From Qipengyuania seohaensis (GTDB lineage: Bacteria > Pseudomonadota > Alphaproteobacteria > Sphingomonadales > Sphingomonadaceae): a stretch of 64,000 nucleotides of DNA. Made by a program: the position numbers and the translations under genes. The notes beneath the pieces are model-generated. The model worked only from the letters and a program-made list of their open reading frames with translations, searched no databases and was not told the origin of the DNA. Shown one piece after another: positions 57,629-64,000 of the stretch (positions are counted from its first letter, which is position 1; every line of letters starts with the position of its first letter). The stretch is from NCBI RefSeq assembly GCF_002795865.1, contig NZ_CP024920.1, positions 2,081,001 through 2,145,000 on the forward strand, given 5' to 3'.

Positions 57629-57803
57629 ACCGATCGGTACACGTTAAATCGCAGAGGATAACCGATCTGTCAATGTGTGAAAGGGAAAATTCTTTCTAAG
57701 ATCTGTTTGGACTGGGAGTGTGTGAGGCCTAGATTGCTGAAATATATACAGTTAATTGTCCGACGTTGATTCCCCAAGAGATCGTGACTATTTACCGATC
57801 TGT
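57629..57803. promoter_or_regulatory. Three copies of a TetR-type operator
   Basis: ACCGATCGGT at 57629-57638 (a perfect palindrome), ACCGATCTGT at 57661-57670 and ACCGATCTGT at 57794-57803, the last two each followed by (C/G)AATGT. Two copies lie near the operon start and one 27 bases before the regulator's ATG, so one protein could repress both directions. Confidence 0.7.
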
Positions 57804-57830
57804 GAATGTTTATGCCGGAAAGGTCGCGTT

Positions 57831-58397
57831 ATGAGTGCTTCAAAAAGGGAGGAACTGGTCCAAAAAGCGCTCGAGTCGTTTTATCGCGGGGGCTTCCATG
57901 CCGTCGGTATGGATCGTCTCGCCAAAGAAACTGGCGTCTCCAAAACTGCAATCTACAAACACTTCCGCACGAAGGAGGATCTGATCCTTGCAACGCTGCG
58001 GCTGCGCGACGAGCAATTTCGAAACTGGCTTCAGCGTCGGATCGAGGCGCTGACCGAGGAGCCACGCGATCGTCTGCTCGCTATCTTCAACGCGCTAGGC
58101 GAATGGTTCAACGAGCCCGACTTCAAGAGCTGCATGTTCGTCAAGGCGTCCTCGGAGTATCTGCAGCGCGATCATCCGATCCACGCTATCTCTGCTGAGC
58201 ACAAGAGCCTGTTGGCTCGATACTTCGAGGAGTTGACGAAACAGGCTGGCGCGCCCGAGCCGGAAGAGCTGGCCTACCAACTCTTGCTGATCAAGGAAGG
58301 AGCGATCGTGCTTGCCCACCTGCATCAACCTCAAGAGGTCACAAGCAATGCGAAGGCGCTAGCCCAGGTCGCCATCGACGCAGCCTTGCCTCGCTAG
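57831..58397 (+). CDS. TetR family regulator
   Basis: A 188-residue protein, MSASKREELVQKALESFYRGG leading to a helix-turn-helix (VGMDRLAKETGVSKTAIYKHFRTKEDLI, about 25-52) and a C-terminal domain with CMFVKASSEYLQRDHPIH. I chose the ATG that begins the domain; a longer frame covers the operator. It is probably the repressor of the divergent isochorismatase/YHS/hydrolase operon and of itself. Confidence 0.92.
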   Translation: MSASKREELVQKALESFYRGGFHAVGMDRLAKETGVSKTAIYKHFRTKEDLILATLRLRDEQFRNWLQRRIEALTEEPRDRLLAIFNALGEWFNEPDFKSCMFVKASSEYLQRDHPIHAISAEHKSLLARYFEELTKQAGAPEPEELAYQLLLIKEGAIVLAHLHQPQEVTSNAKALAQVAIDAALPR

Positions 58398-59184
58398 CGG
58401 TGATTGACTTTGGTTTGGTCTTGGAGCGAACTGAATGGCAGCTATAGGCTATATCGGCTCCGCAAGCAGACATTCCGCTATCGGCCCCAAATTGGCCAGT
58501 CAGCAATGCGCCCCAATTTCGGCCATTGCAGCCATATCCGTTCCTTCCCCAGAGCGGCCATTCGCACGAGAGTGACCGAAGTCGCTTCACACAGGTGGGG
58601 TCGCAGGTGACCGCTCGTTTGGGCCGATCGCCATACAGGCAAAATACGGTGCGAGCTTCATGATAGCTTGGCTGCAGTCGCGTTTAATCTACAATTGAAA
58701 TAACGAGAGGTCGAAGCGACACCCTCGTTAAACCGCAAGCCCTTCGTGTGCCCAGACTAGAACCAAAATTGCTGCTGCATTGGGTCCAGGTTCGAGCATG
58801 TGTGAGGCGGTGAACCGTCGAGGTGCAATCTCACACAGGGTCGCGTTCTGTGTGGTCCACCGACTCGTGGGGAGAATATGCCCATCGAGCATGCAAGGGA
58901 AGTAAGACATTGTCAGTCTGACAGCTTTTGGAATCAAGCTGAGAACCCAGCTAGGGGGGCGGAGAGCCTCCGGGCATGCAAGATGGCTTGCATGCAGGGG
59001 CCCCGGTAGATCGGCTCACCGCCTTGCGCCGAGCCACTATGGTGATCTTCTATCTAAGGGAATACCCGTAGAAGTCGTTCGTCGAATTTGATCGAGGCTT
59101 TCCATAATTGTCGTTCGGAAAACTTCGAGGACGCGCGGCTTAGGATCAGCCTCATCTAAATTCGTATCCGGATTAGGAGATTGC
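58398..59184. other. Non-coding or decayed stretch
   Basis: No gene recognised. 58404-58620 contains dispersed-repeat text (gcagacattccgctatcgg, gccccaatttcggcc). A perfect 9-bp hairpin GCATGCAAG-ATGG-CTTGCATGC lies at 58974-58995. The rest has only short frames and probably reflects decay near the insertion sequence. Confidence 0.5.
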
Positions 59185-59676
59185 TTAATCGGAGCCCGAT
59201 GAACCTGGTAGGGTACGCTCGCCTGACCACGGCGAGCCGCAAAGCGGGAGCGCTCGGGCCATCCAACGCGCACCTTTCCCATAAGCGGTAACTTTTCGCC
59301 TCAAACTGTCGGGGACTTCGGGCTCGATGAAACCAAGGCGGCGCCAGTAAGGCGCTGCACCTTCCACTGCGATCAGTTCTGCATCGGTCAGCTTATCTCG
59401 AACCGCCAATTCGAAGGCGCGTTGCAGTAGCCTTTGTCCAAGACGCAAACCGCGCCCGAAAGGCGCTACCGCCAGATCATGTATGTAGAGGACTTCACTC
59501 TGTCGTGCGGGGCTAAGCACCGCATCCAAGGCCGGAGGATTTTTACTAGGCCAGCCATGAGCGAGCAGATAAGCGATGAGCCGTCCATCGCAGACGGCCG
59601 CCAAGCAATAGCTTTGAGGAAGATGGAGCCGGCTCGCAAATGCCTCAGGCTCCTCCAATAAAGGCCCCGGATACAC
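59185..59676 (-). pseudogene. GNAT acetyltransferase truncated by the insertion sequence
   Basis: The frame reads YPGPLLEEPEAFASRLHLPQ, LIAYLLAHGWPS, YIHDLAVAPFGRGLRLGQRLL (acetyl-CoA loop) and PYWRRLGFIEPE, a clear GNAT protein. Homologous proteins have about 20-25 residues before YPG; here the frame runs straight into the IS3 inverted repeat at 59681, so the original start is gone. A GTG at 59676 could start a shortened product, but the first strand of the fold would be missing. Confidence 0.75.
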
Positions 59677-59712
59677 CGCGTGACGTGACCCCCAGCTTTC
59701 CCCCAGCTGGGA

Positions 59713-60567
59713 TTAGAGCCTGGCCGCGTTGTTGCGCATGAGCGCGGTTGAAGCAATGGGCTGCGCAGCGGAGCCCGGAGGGCGTAGCGAAGCAGGCCGT
59801 TGCTTATCCAGTTCGGCGGCGAACGCCGCCGGTGTTGCGTAGCCAAGCGATGAGTGCGGTCGCTCCCGGTTGTAATCATCCACCCAGGCGGCGATCTCGA
59901 CACGGGCATGGGCCATGCTCAAGAACAGCGTCTCGTTGAGCAGTTCGTCCCGCATCCGACCGTTGAAGCTCTCGACATAGCCATTCTGCATCGGCCTTCC
60001 GGGCGCGATATAATGCCACTCGACGCCGATCTCGCCGCACCATGCCAGCACGGCGTTGCTGGTGAGCTCGGTTCCGTTGTCGCTGACGATCATGCCGGGC
60101 TTGCCACGCTGGGCGATCAGCTCGGTCAGCTCGCGAACGACACGGCGACCAGAGATCGAGGTATCCGGCACCGCTGCGAGACACTCCCTCGTCACGTCAT
60201 CAACGACGTTGAGTACGCGGAACCGCCTGCCAGACGCCATCTGATCGTGAACGAAGTCGAGGCTCCAGCGCTGGTTCGGCAGCGCCAGCACCGGAGCAGG
60301 TGCCCTCGTGCCGACTGCGCGCCTGCGGCTGCGTCGACGCCTCACCGCCAAGCCTTCCTCCTTGTAGAGCCTCTGGGTCTTCTTCCGGTTGATCATGATC
60401 CCCTCCCGGCGCAGCAGGATATGCAGACGGCGATAGCCGAACCGGCGACGCTGGTTGGCCAGCTCCCGCAGCTTCTCTCGCAGACCGGCATCATCGTCCC
60501 GGGTGGAACGGTAACGCACGCTCTTGCGATCGGCATCGATGACACGGCACGCCCGTCGCTCGCTCAT
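59713..60567 (-). CDS. IS3-family transposase OrfB (DDE)
   Basis: The catalytic part of the transposase: a helical HTH_21 region [16 protein letters not shown], then the rve domain with D in [11 protein letters not shown] in [12 protein letters not shown] and E in [17 protein letters not shown], with the closing [12 protein letters not shown]. It is normally made as an OrfAB fusion: the frame is open upstream through [17 protein letters not shown] to the A6G site at 60624-60630, where a -1 shift from OrfA joins it. The independent start (MSERRAC) is nominal. Confidence 0.95.
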   Translation of the reverse strand: MSERRACRVIDADRKSVRYRSTRDDDAGLREKLRELANQRRRFGYRRLHILLRREGIMINRKKTQRLYKEEGLAVRRRRSRRRAVGTRAPAPVLALPNQRWSLDFVHDQMASGRRFRVLNVVDDVTRECLAAVPDTSISGRRVVRELTELIAQRGKPGMIVSDNGTELTSNAVLAWCGEIGVEWHYIAPGRPMQNGYVESFNGRMRDELLNETLFLSMAHARVEIAAWVDDYNRERPHSSLGYATPAAFAAELDKQRPASLRPPGSAAQPIASTALMRNNAARL

Positions 60568-60617
60568 CCCGTGGCATGCCTGAAGATGAGCGACAGCTTC
60601 CCGCTGCGCGGCGGGCG

Positions 60618-60884
60618 TCAGAACTTTTTTGCCAGAAGATCCTTCAGCGCAGCCTTGTCCAACATCGCATCGGCCAGCAACCGCTTGAGCTTGGCGTTCT
60701 CGCTCTCCAGCTCCTTGAGCCGACGGGCATCAGACACCTCCAGCCCACCATACTTCGACTTCCAGTTGTAGATCGTCGCTTCCGACACACCGTGTCGCCG
60801 GGCCAAGTCGGCAGTCTTCGCACCCGCCTCGGCTTCCTTGAGCACGCCGATGATCTGCTCTTCTGAAAACCTCGTTCTCTTCAT
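60618..60884 (-). CDS. IS3-family OrfA
   Basis: An 88-residue protein with a helix-turn-helix ([16 protein letters not shown] through [16 protein letters not shown]) and a leucine-zipper-like helix ([20 protein letters not shown]). It binds the IS ends. It stops shortly after AAAAAAG, the -1 frameshift signal for producing OrfAB. Confidence 0.95.
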   Translation of the reverse strand: MKRTRFSEEQIIGVLKEAEAGAKTADLARRHGVSEATIYNWKSKYGGLEVSDARRLKELESENAKLKRLLADAMLDKAALKDLLAKKF

Positions 60885-60950
60885 CTCGTCCGTCCTTCTG
60901 TCAGGGCCGGACTCTAATCCAACTTGGAGGAAAATCAGGGGGTCACGTCA

Positions 60951-60986
60951 ATCCGAGTTCGAATTGTGCTGAGCAATTGAAGCCAT
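60951..60986 (-). pseudogene. 5' end of a gene cut by the insertion sequence
   Basis: A well-formed start, AGGAGGATATT then ATG, reads MASIAQHNSNSD and then meets the inverted repeat, where TGA follows at once. This is not the missing start of the GNAT gene. It is the first 12 codons of a different gene, unidentified. Confidence 0.6.
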
Positions 60987-61252
60987 AATATCCTCCTGAT
61001 GTCTGCCGTTGACGGCAGGAGCAGGACGGATGGGCGTGCGGCCGGCGGGTCAGGGATCGCCCCTAGGGGCGACCGCGCAGCGGCGGTAGGGGTAACGATT
61101 TTGTCGGACTGTAGCGTAGCGAAGGGAAGGCAAAATGGTGGGACCCTGCCGTCCTTGACGCGCCGGTTGCGCGACCATCAGAATGGGAAAACCGTGAGCA
61201 AGTACCCTTCCAGAAGTTCACTTTGTCTCGGTCTAGGATGCGTAGGTTCGTC
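60987..61252. other. Intergenic DNA between IS and herA-like gene
   Basis: No gene recognised. It contains the perfect 16-base palindrome TCGCCCCTAGGGGCGA at 61057-61072. The promoter of the truncated gene would lie here. Confidence 0.5.
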
Positions 61253-63355
61253 CTAGAAGGGGATGTCATCATCAAGATCATTAGACTTCGGCTCAGCTTC
61301 CGCAGCCTCACCGATTGCCGCAGGTACCTCCTCTTCGCCTTCTCCTTTTTTCGAATCCAATCCCCAGTCAGACATGACATCTTTGAGAGGAAAGATGTCG
61401 CCCTTCGCCCAATCAACAAATGGTGCTGCTGTCGCACTCCAGGGCTCTCTTGCAGGCATCTTCATTTGCACCCGCACCGGCACATGAAGGGCACTGCCGA
61501 AAACTATCGCTTCGCCCGCAGCCAGAACTGTTACCTGGTCGAGCAGGCGCTGCGCTTGCTTGGGAATTATGCGGCGGAAATGATCAATGTCGTCGGGGTT
61601 TTGGAGGCGATGCGAGAAGAAGTTGGCGCACTGACTTATGATTGTCTGACTGATCTCGCTTGGCCTCTGGCTTGCGACGACGAGCGAAAGGCCAAATTTC
61701 CTTCCTTCCTTCGCGACCCGCTCGAACGCACTGCGTGAAAGGCTCTGACTGCGTTCCTCTAATGTGCGTGGCGGTCTGACGTAGTTGTGGGCCTCTTCGA
61801 GTATGAGTAGCCACGGGTAACGGCTACGAATGTCAGGCTTCAGCATTTCTCGGGTTTCCAAGAAGATGCGGCCAAGCAAGGCACAGGCGAAGGGAAGGAC
61901 CTCCGAGGCCAGCATCGACATATCTAGGACGGAAACGCGGGACGATGATTTGCGTCCGATACCCAGCTTATCCATCCATGCTTGAAACGAGTCGATGCCT
62001 TGTTCTTCAAAGCTGAAGAACGACTGCCATCTCCGGTCATCAAGACGCGTTCGCATTCGAAGCTTGAGTGTCAGAAGATACTGATCCAGCCTCTTGCTAC
62101 CCTCTTGGTCCGTAGACCGATCTACGAGGTTTGGATCGCGAAACTCCTGAACTGCGACAAAGCGCGGGGCATCGGCGGATTTCGCGAAATTCACCCCCTC
62201 GTTCTGGCGCTGCGATATCTTCTCCAAGAGTTCGGTTCGGATTTCGCCGAGGCAATCCCTCACAGCCTTTTCGTTGGATATCTTGCGCCAATCGTGGGTG
62301 TTGTTGGGAGTCCAGATGATTAGGTTGCGAAAGCCATCCCAATCGACATCGGTCGCGTATTGCTCAGCATGGTTAATCGGAACATCAAATGACCCTGACG
62401 CAGGCTGCTTTGGGTCGTCGAGCCACGCGACAGCAGCATCAATCTTGGTAATGGCCACTTGGAGCGGGTCATAAGCGCTGGCACCACTTGGTGACGCTTT
62501 CGCGATCGCCCACCAATCTTTGAGAACTGGCTCCTGCGTCGCTTCAGAAGCTTGCAGCCAATCACAGATCTCTTCGCCGTTCATGAGCCACGCTGGAAGG
62601 CAAAATTCCTCGCCATTGAGGTAGAGCTTATTTGGCTCGCGCTGATAATCTGCTTGCTGGGCGCTCAAGAACGCGCTCGCATATTCTCCATTGATATCTA
62701 GAATGAAGATGTGAGGGTCAAAGCCATCCTCGGACTGCATTTTGTCGTGGTCAAGTACGCCGCGAATGAGGCTGGCAACAGTGTAGGATTTGCCGGACCC
62801 CGTATTGCCGACGACAGCTAGCGGCCTTGAGAACAGGTCATTGAACGAAGCGCTCACTTTTGTGTTTTCGTCGCCCGTTTGATGACCGATCTCCAACGGA
62901 AAATCGAAATCTCCTTCACCCCAGCCTCTTGGCTTGTTTCGCAACGGAGGCCGCCCGAAAATGCCGGTTAGTATATCGGGATTGGCGACCTCAGCCGGTG
63001 TATCGAGAGTCGGTAGAATGGTTATGCCTGTATCGAATTTCCAGTTGCCTTTGGCCGCCTGCTTCACAATTCCCAGCAATTGAACAGACGCTATGCGTCT
63101 GGGCTTGGTTAGCTCCAAGGACAGCTCATCATCGGTTGTGGGATCGTAGGCTTCTCGGGCCTCAAGATCGCTGAGAATACCGATTGCGAGAGCCCCAGCC
63201 CCAAGATCGAAGGTCAAGAATGAATTGATGGCGACAGCCCGCTGCACGCCATCAGGTGTCGCGCGTGATGATGACTTGGCCTCAGTCGAAAGCTCTACTT
63301 TCAGACGGAAGCCATTGACGGACACCACATGGCCTATGACGCGCGGCTGCTCCAT
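61253..63355 (-). CDS. HerA-like ATPase (SIR2-HerA defence partner)
   Basis: A 700-residue protein with an N-terminal HAS-barrel-like beta region (1-170), Walker A VVGNTGSGKS (181-190), DINGEYASAF, Walker B LLILEEAHNYVRPPRTLEERS, and the sensor segment VVASQRPSEIS. This is the DUF87/HerA family of hexameric helicase-translocases. The ATG overlaps the SIR2 gene stop (TAATG). SIR2-HerA pairs are an established anti-phage system in which the SIR2 part depletes NAD or cuts DNA within a large complex. It has a C-terminal acidic tail. Confidence 0.92.
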   Translation of the reverse strand: MEQPRVIGHVVSVNGFRLKVELSTEAKSSSRATPDGVQRAVAINSFLTFDLGAGALAIGILSDLEAREAYDPTTDDELSLELTKPRRIASVQLLGIVKQAAKGNWKFDTGITILPTLDTPAEVANPDILTGIFGRPPLRNKPRGWGEGDFDFPLEIGHQTGDENTKVSASFNDLFSRPLAVVGNTGSGKSYTVASLIRGVLDHDKMQSEDGFDPHIFILDINGEYASAFLSAQQADYQREPNKLYLNGEEFCLPAWLMNGEEICDWLQASEATQEPVLKDWWAIAKASPSGASAYDPLQVAITKIDAAVAWLDDPKQPASGSFDVPINHAEQYATDVDWDGFRNLIIWTPNNTHDWRKISNEKAVRDCLGEIRTELLEKISQRQNEGVNFAKSADAPRFVAVQEFRDPNLVDRSTDQEGSKRLDQYLLTLKLRMRTRLDDRRWQSFFSFEEQGIDSFQAWMDKLGIGRKSSSRVSVLDMSMLASEVLPFACALLGRIFLETREMLKPDIRSRYPWLLILEEAHNYVRPPRTLEERSQSLSRSAFERVAKEGRKFGLSLVVASQRPSEISQTIISQCANFFSHRLQNPDDIDHFRRIIPKQAQRLLDQVTVLAAGEAIVFGSALHVPVRVQMKMPAREPWSATAAPFVDWAKGDIFPLKDVMSDWGLDSKKGEGEEEVPAAIGEAAEAEPKSNDLDDDIPF

Positions 63356-64000
63356 TAAGCTTCACCTGCGGTTTGTTCAGACCCTTTCTCTTCGGTCTTT
63401 CGGATTTGCTCCTCAAACTGGCGCAGCCGTTTGAAGTCTTCCAGCCACTTTACGTCTGGCATGACGTTTTGCGCAAAATCGGCAAAAGTAGCGATTTTGA
63501 AGGAGCAATCGGCCCCAGGCTCAAGCCGCTCCGTGAGAACAAATGCACGCTGGCCCAAGCTTTGATAAGCGGCGATCCGTTCGACGATCTTGCTCGCCGG
63601 GTTCGGCTCAACAACGAGCATCACGAGAGACGGGTTCATCATGGCCGTTTCGATGATGCGGGTGACGTGGTCATCGCCGAAACCATATCCAAGAACGAGC
63701 AAAAACGTCTGCGGCTGGTTCAGCCTCGCCTGGAAAAGCCGGAACAGATGCGAGAACGGCATTCCCAGAGTCTGGGTGAATTTCTGTGACGTGGGCAGAA
63801 TGCCAAAGGATCCGATCTGATTGAATTCATCGGACTGGAGCTTGAGAGCTTTTCCGGCAACGTCACTACCGCGATAAGCTTGAGCAAACGACAAATCCCT
63901 GTGACGCGACCGATACGTTCCATCATCATCCACGAACCAATGCAAGGAACCGTGGAGCTTGTAGTACTGGAGAAATTTGTCGAAGCGACGGACCCTGCCT
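63355..64000 (-). CDS. SIR2-family protein, N-terminus beyond window
   Basis: The visible C-terminal 214 codons, open to the window edge, include YKLHGSLHWF, the conserved segment before the SIR2 catalytic loop, and LLVLGYGFGDDHVTRIIETAM, the NAD-binding strand typical of the SIR2-like defence group. The tail EEQIRKTEEKGSEQ is helical. The gene is directly upstream of the HerA gene and coupled to it. The N-terminal half with the first NAD motif is outside the window. Confidence 0.88.
   Translation of the reverse strand, partial: GRVRRFDKFLQYYKLHGSLHWFVDDDGTYRSRHRDLSFAQAYRGSDVAGKALKLQSDEFNQIGSFGILPTSQKFTQTLGMPFSHLFRLFQARLNQPQTFLLVLGYGFGDDHVTRIIETAMMNPSLVMLVVEPNPASKIVERIAAYQSLGQRAFVLTERLEPGADCSFKIATFADFAQNVMPDVKWLEDFKRLRQFEEQIRKTEEKGSEQTAGEA

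Larger units (their letters stand above)
59681..60950. mobile_element. IS3-family insertion sequence
   Basis: A 1270-bp element with terminal inverted repeats both beginning TGACGTGACCCCC and matching imperfectly for over 40 bases (through GGATTAGAG). It carries orfA and orfB on the minus strand. I see no matching target duplication: cgcg precedes and atcc follows. The flanks are parts of different genes. Confidence 0.93.

Noticed and set aside
58728-58937. 69-residue minus-strand frame ending in VWAHEGLAV
   Set aside because: Weak resemblance to a regulator tail only; no start signal and it lies in a decayed region.

Overview
The window is high-GC DNA with short intergenic gaps, many ATGA-type stop/start overlaps, a TonB-dependent receptor, a CruF-like carotenoid hydratase and many glutathione/aldehyde detoxification genes. 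This suggests an alphaproteobacterium of the Sphingomonadales, probably Erythrobacter-like. That placement is an inference from gene content and protein style; no rRNA or complete tRNA is present to confirm it.

Layout. 1-7.6 kb is core-like: an edge-truncated K+ channel, the surE-serS pair (SerS carries an in-frame insertion of about 60 residues), a sulfotransferase, and a TonB-dependent receptor divergent from a TetR regulator. 7.6-11.1 kb holds a two-gene operon coding for a TIR/TolB-like/TPR protein and a SLOG protein with membrane (SLATT-like) helices. 11.2-15.2 kb holds a fused FAD oxidoreductase-acetoacetate decarboxylase next to a CruF-like membrane protein. At 15.3 kb only the 3' half of a tRNA-Val(CAC) remains beside a tyrosine integrase, which marks an island end. 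17-23 kb has a two-component system divergent from a YbbAP-like ABC exporter. 23-29.7 kb has an AraC regulator, a five-gene run of redox and membrane/peptidase genes, and a pirin. 29.8-34.9 kb is a mobilization island: a pseudogene, a 35-bp minisatellite of about 12 copies, oriT-like hairpins, mobC, a relaxase and unknown passenger genes.

35-52 kb is rich in enzymes for reactive aldehydes, enones and oxidants: two DJ-1/PfpI proteins, glyoxalase-type VOC, old yellow enzyme, SDR, ABM monooxygenase, UvrA2, glutathione-dependent formaldehyde dehydrogenase, a quinone-reductase-like enzyme, an aldo/keto reductase and a LigB dioxygenase. LysR and TetR regulators sit beside divergent promoters with visible palindromes. 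Several genes here are broken: a frameshifted GlcG/HbpS, a SRAP gene with stops at expected Trp codons, and an alpha/beta hydrolase with a nonsense codon and a G-run frameshift.

53.5-58.4 kb is a six-gene minus-strand operon (isochorismatase-like hydrolase, YHS protein, alpha/beta hydrolase, NTF2-like, PNPOx, VOC) facing a TetR gene, with three copies of an ACCGATC(G/T)GT operator between them. 59.2-61.0 kb carries an IS3-family element whose two flanks are truncated ends of different genes, so it probably marks a deletion. The window ends in a SIR2-HerA pair, a known anti-phage arrangement; the SIR2 gene runs off the right edge.

Best candidates for new biology are the TIR plus SLOG-membrane pair, the oxidoreductase-decarboxylase fusion with the CruF-like protein, the SerS insertion, and the mobilizable island with its 35-bp repeat array.
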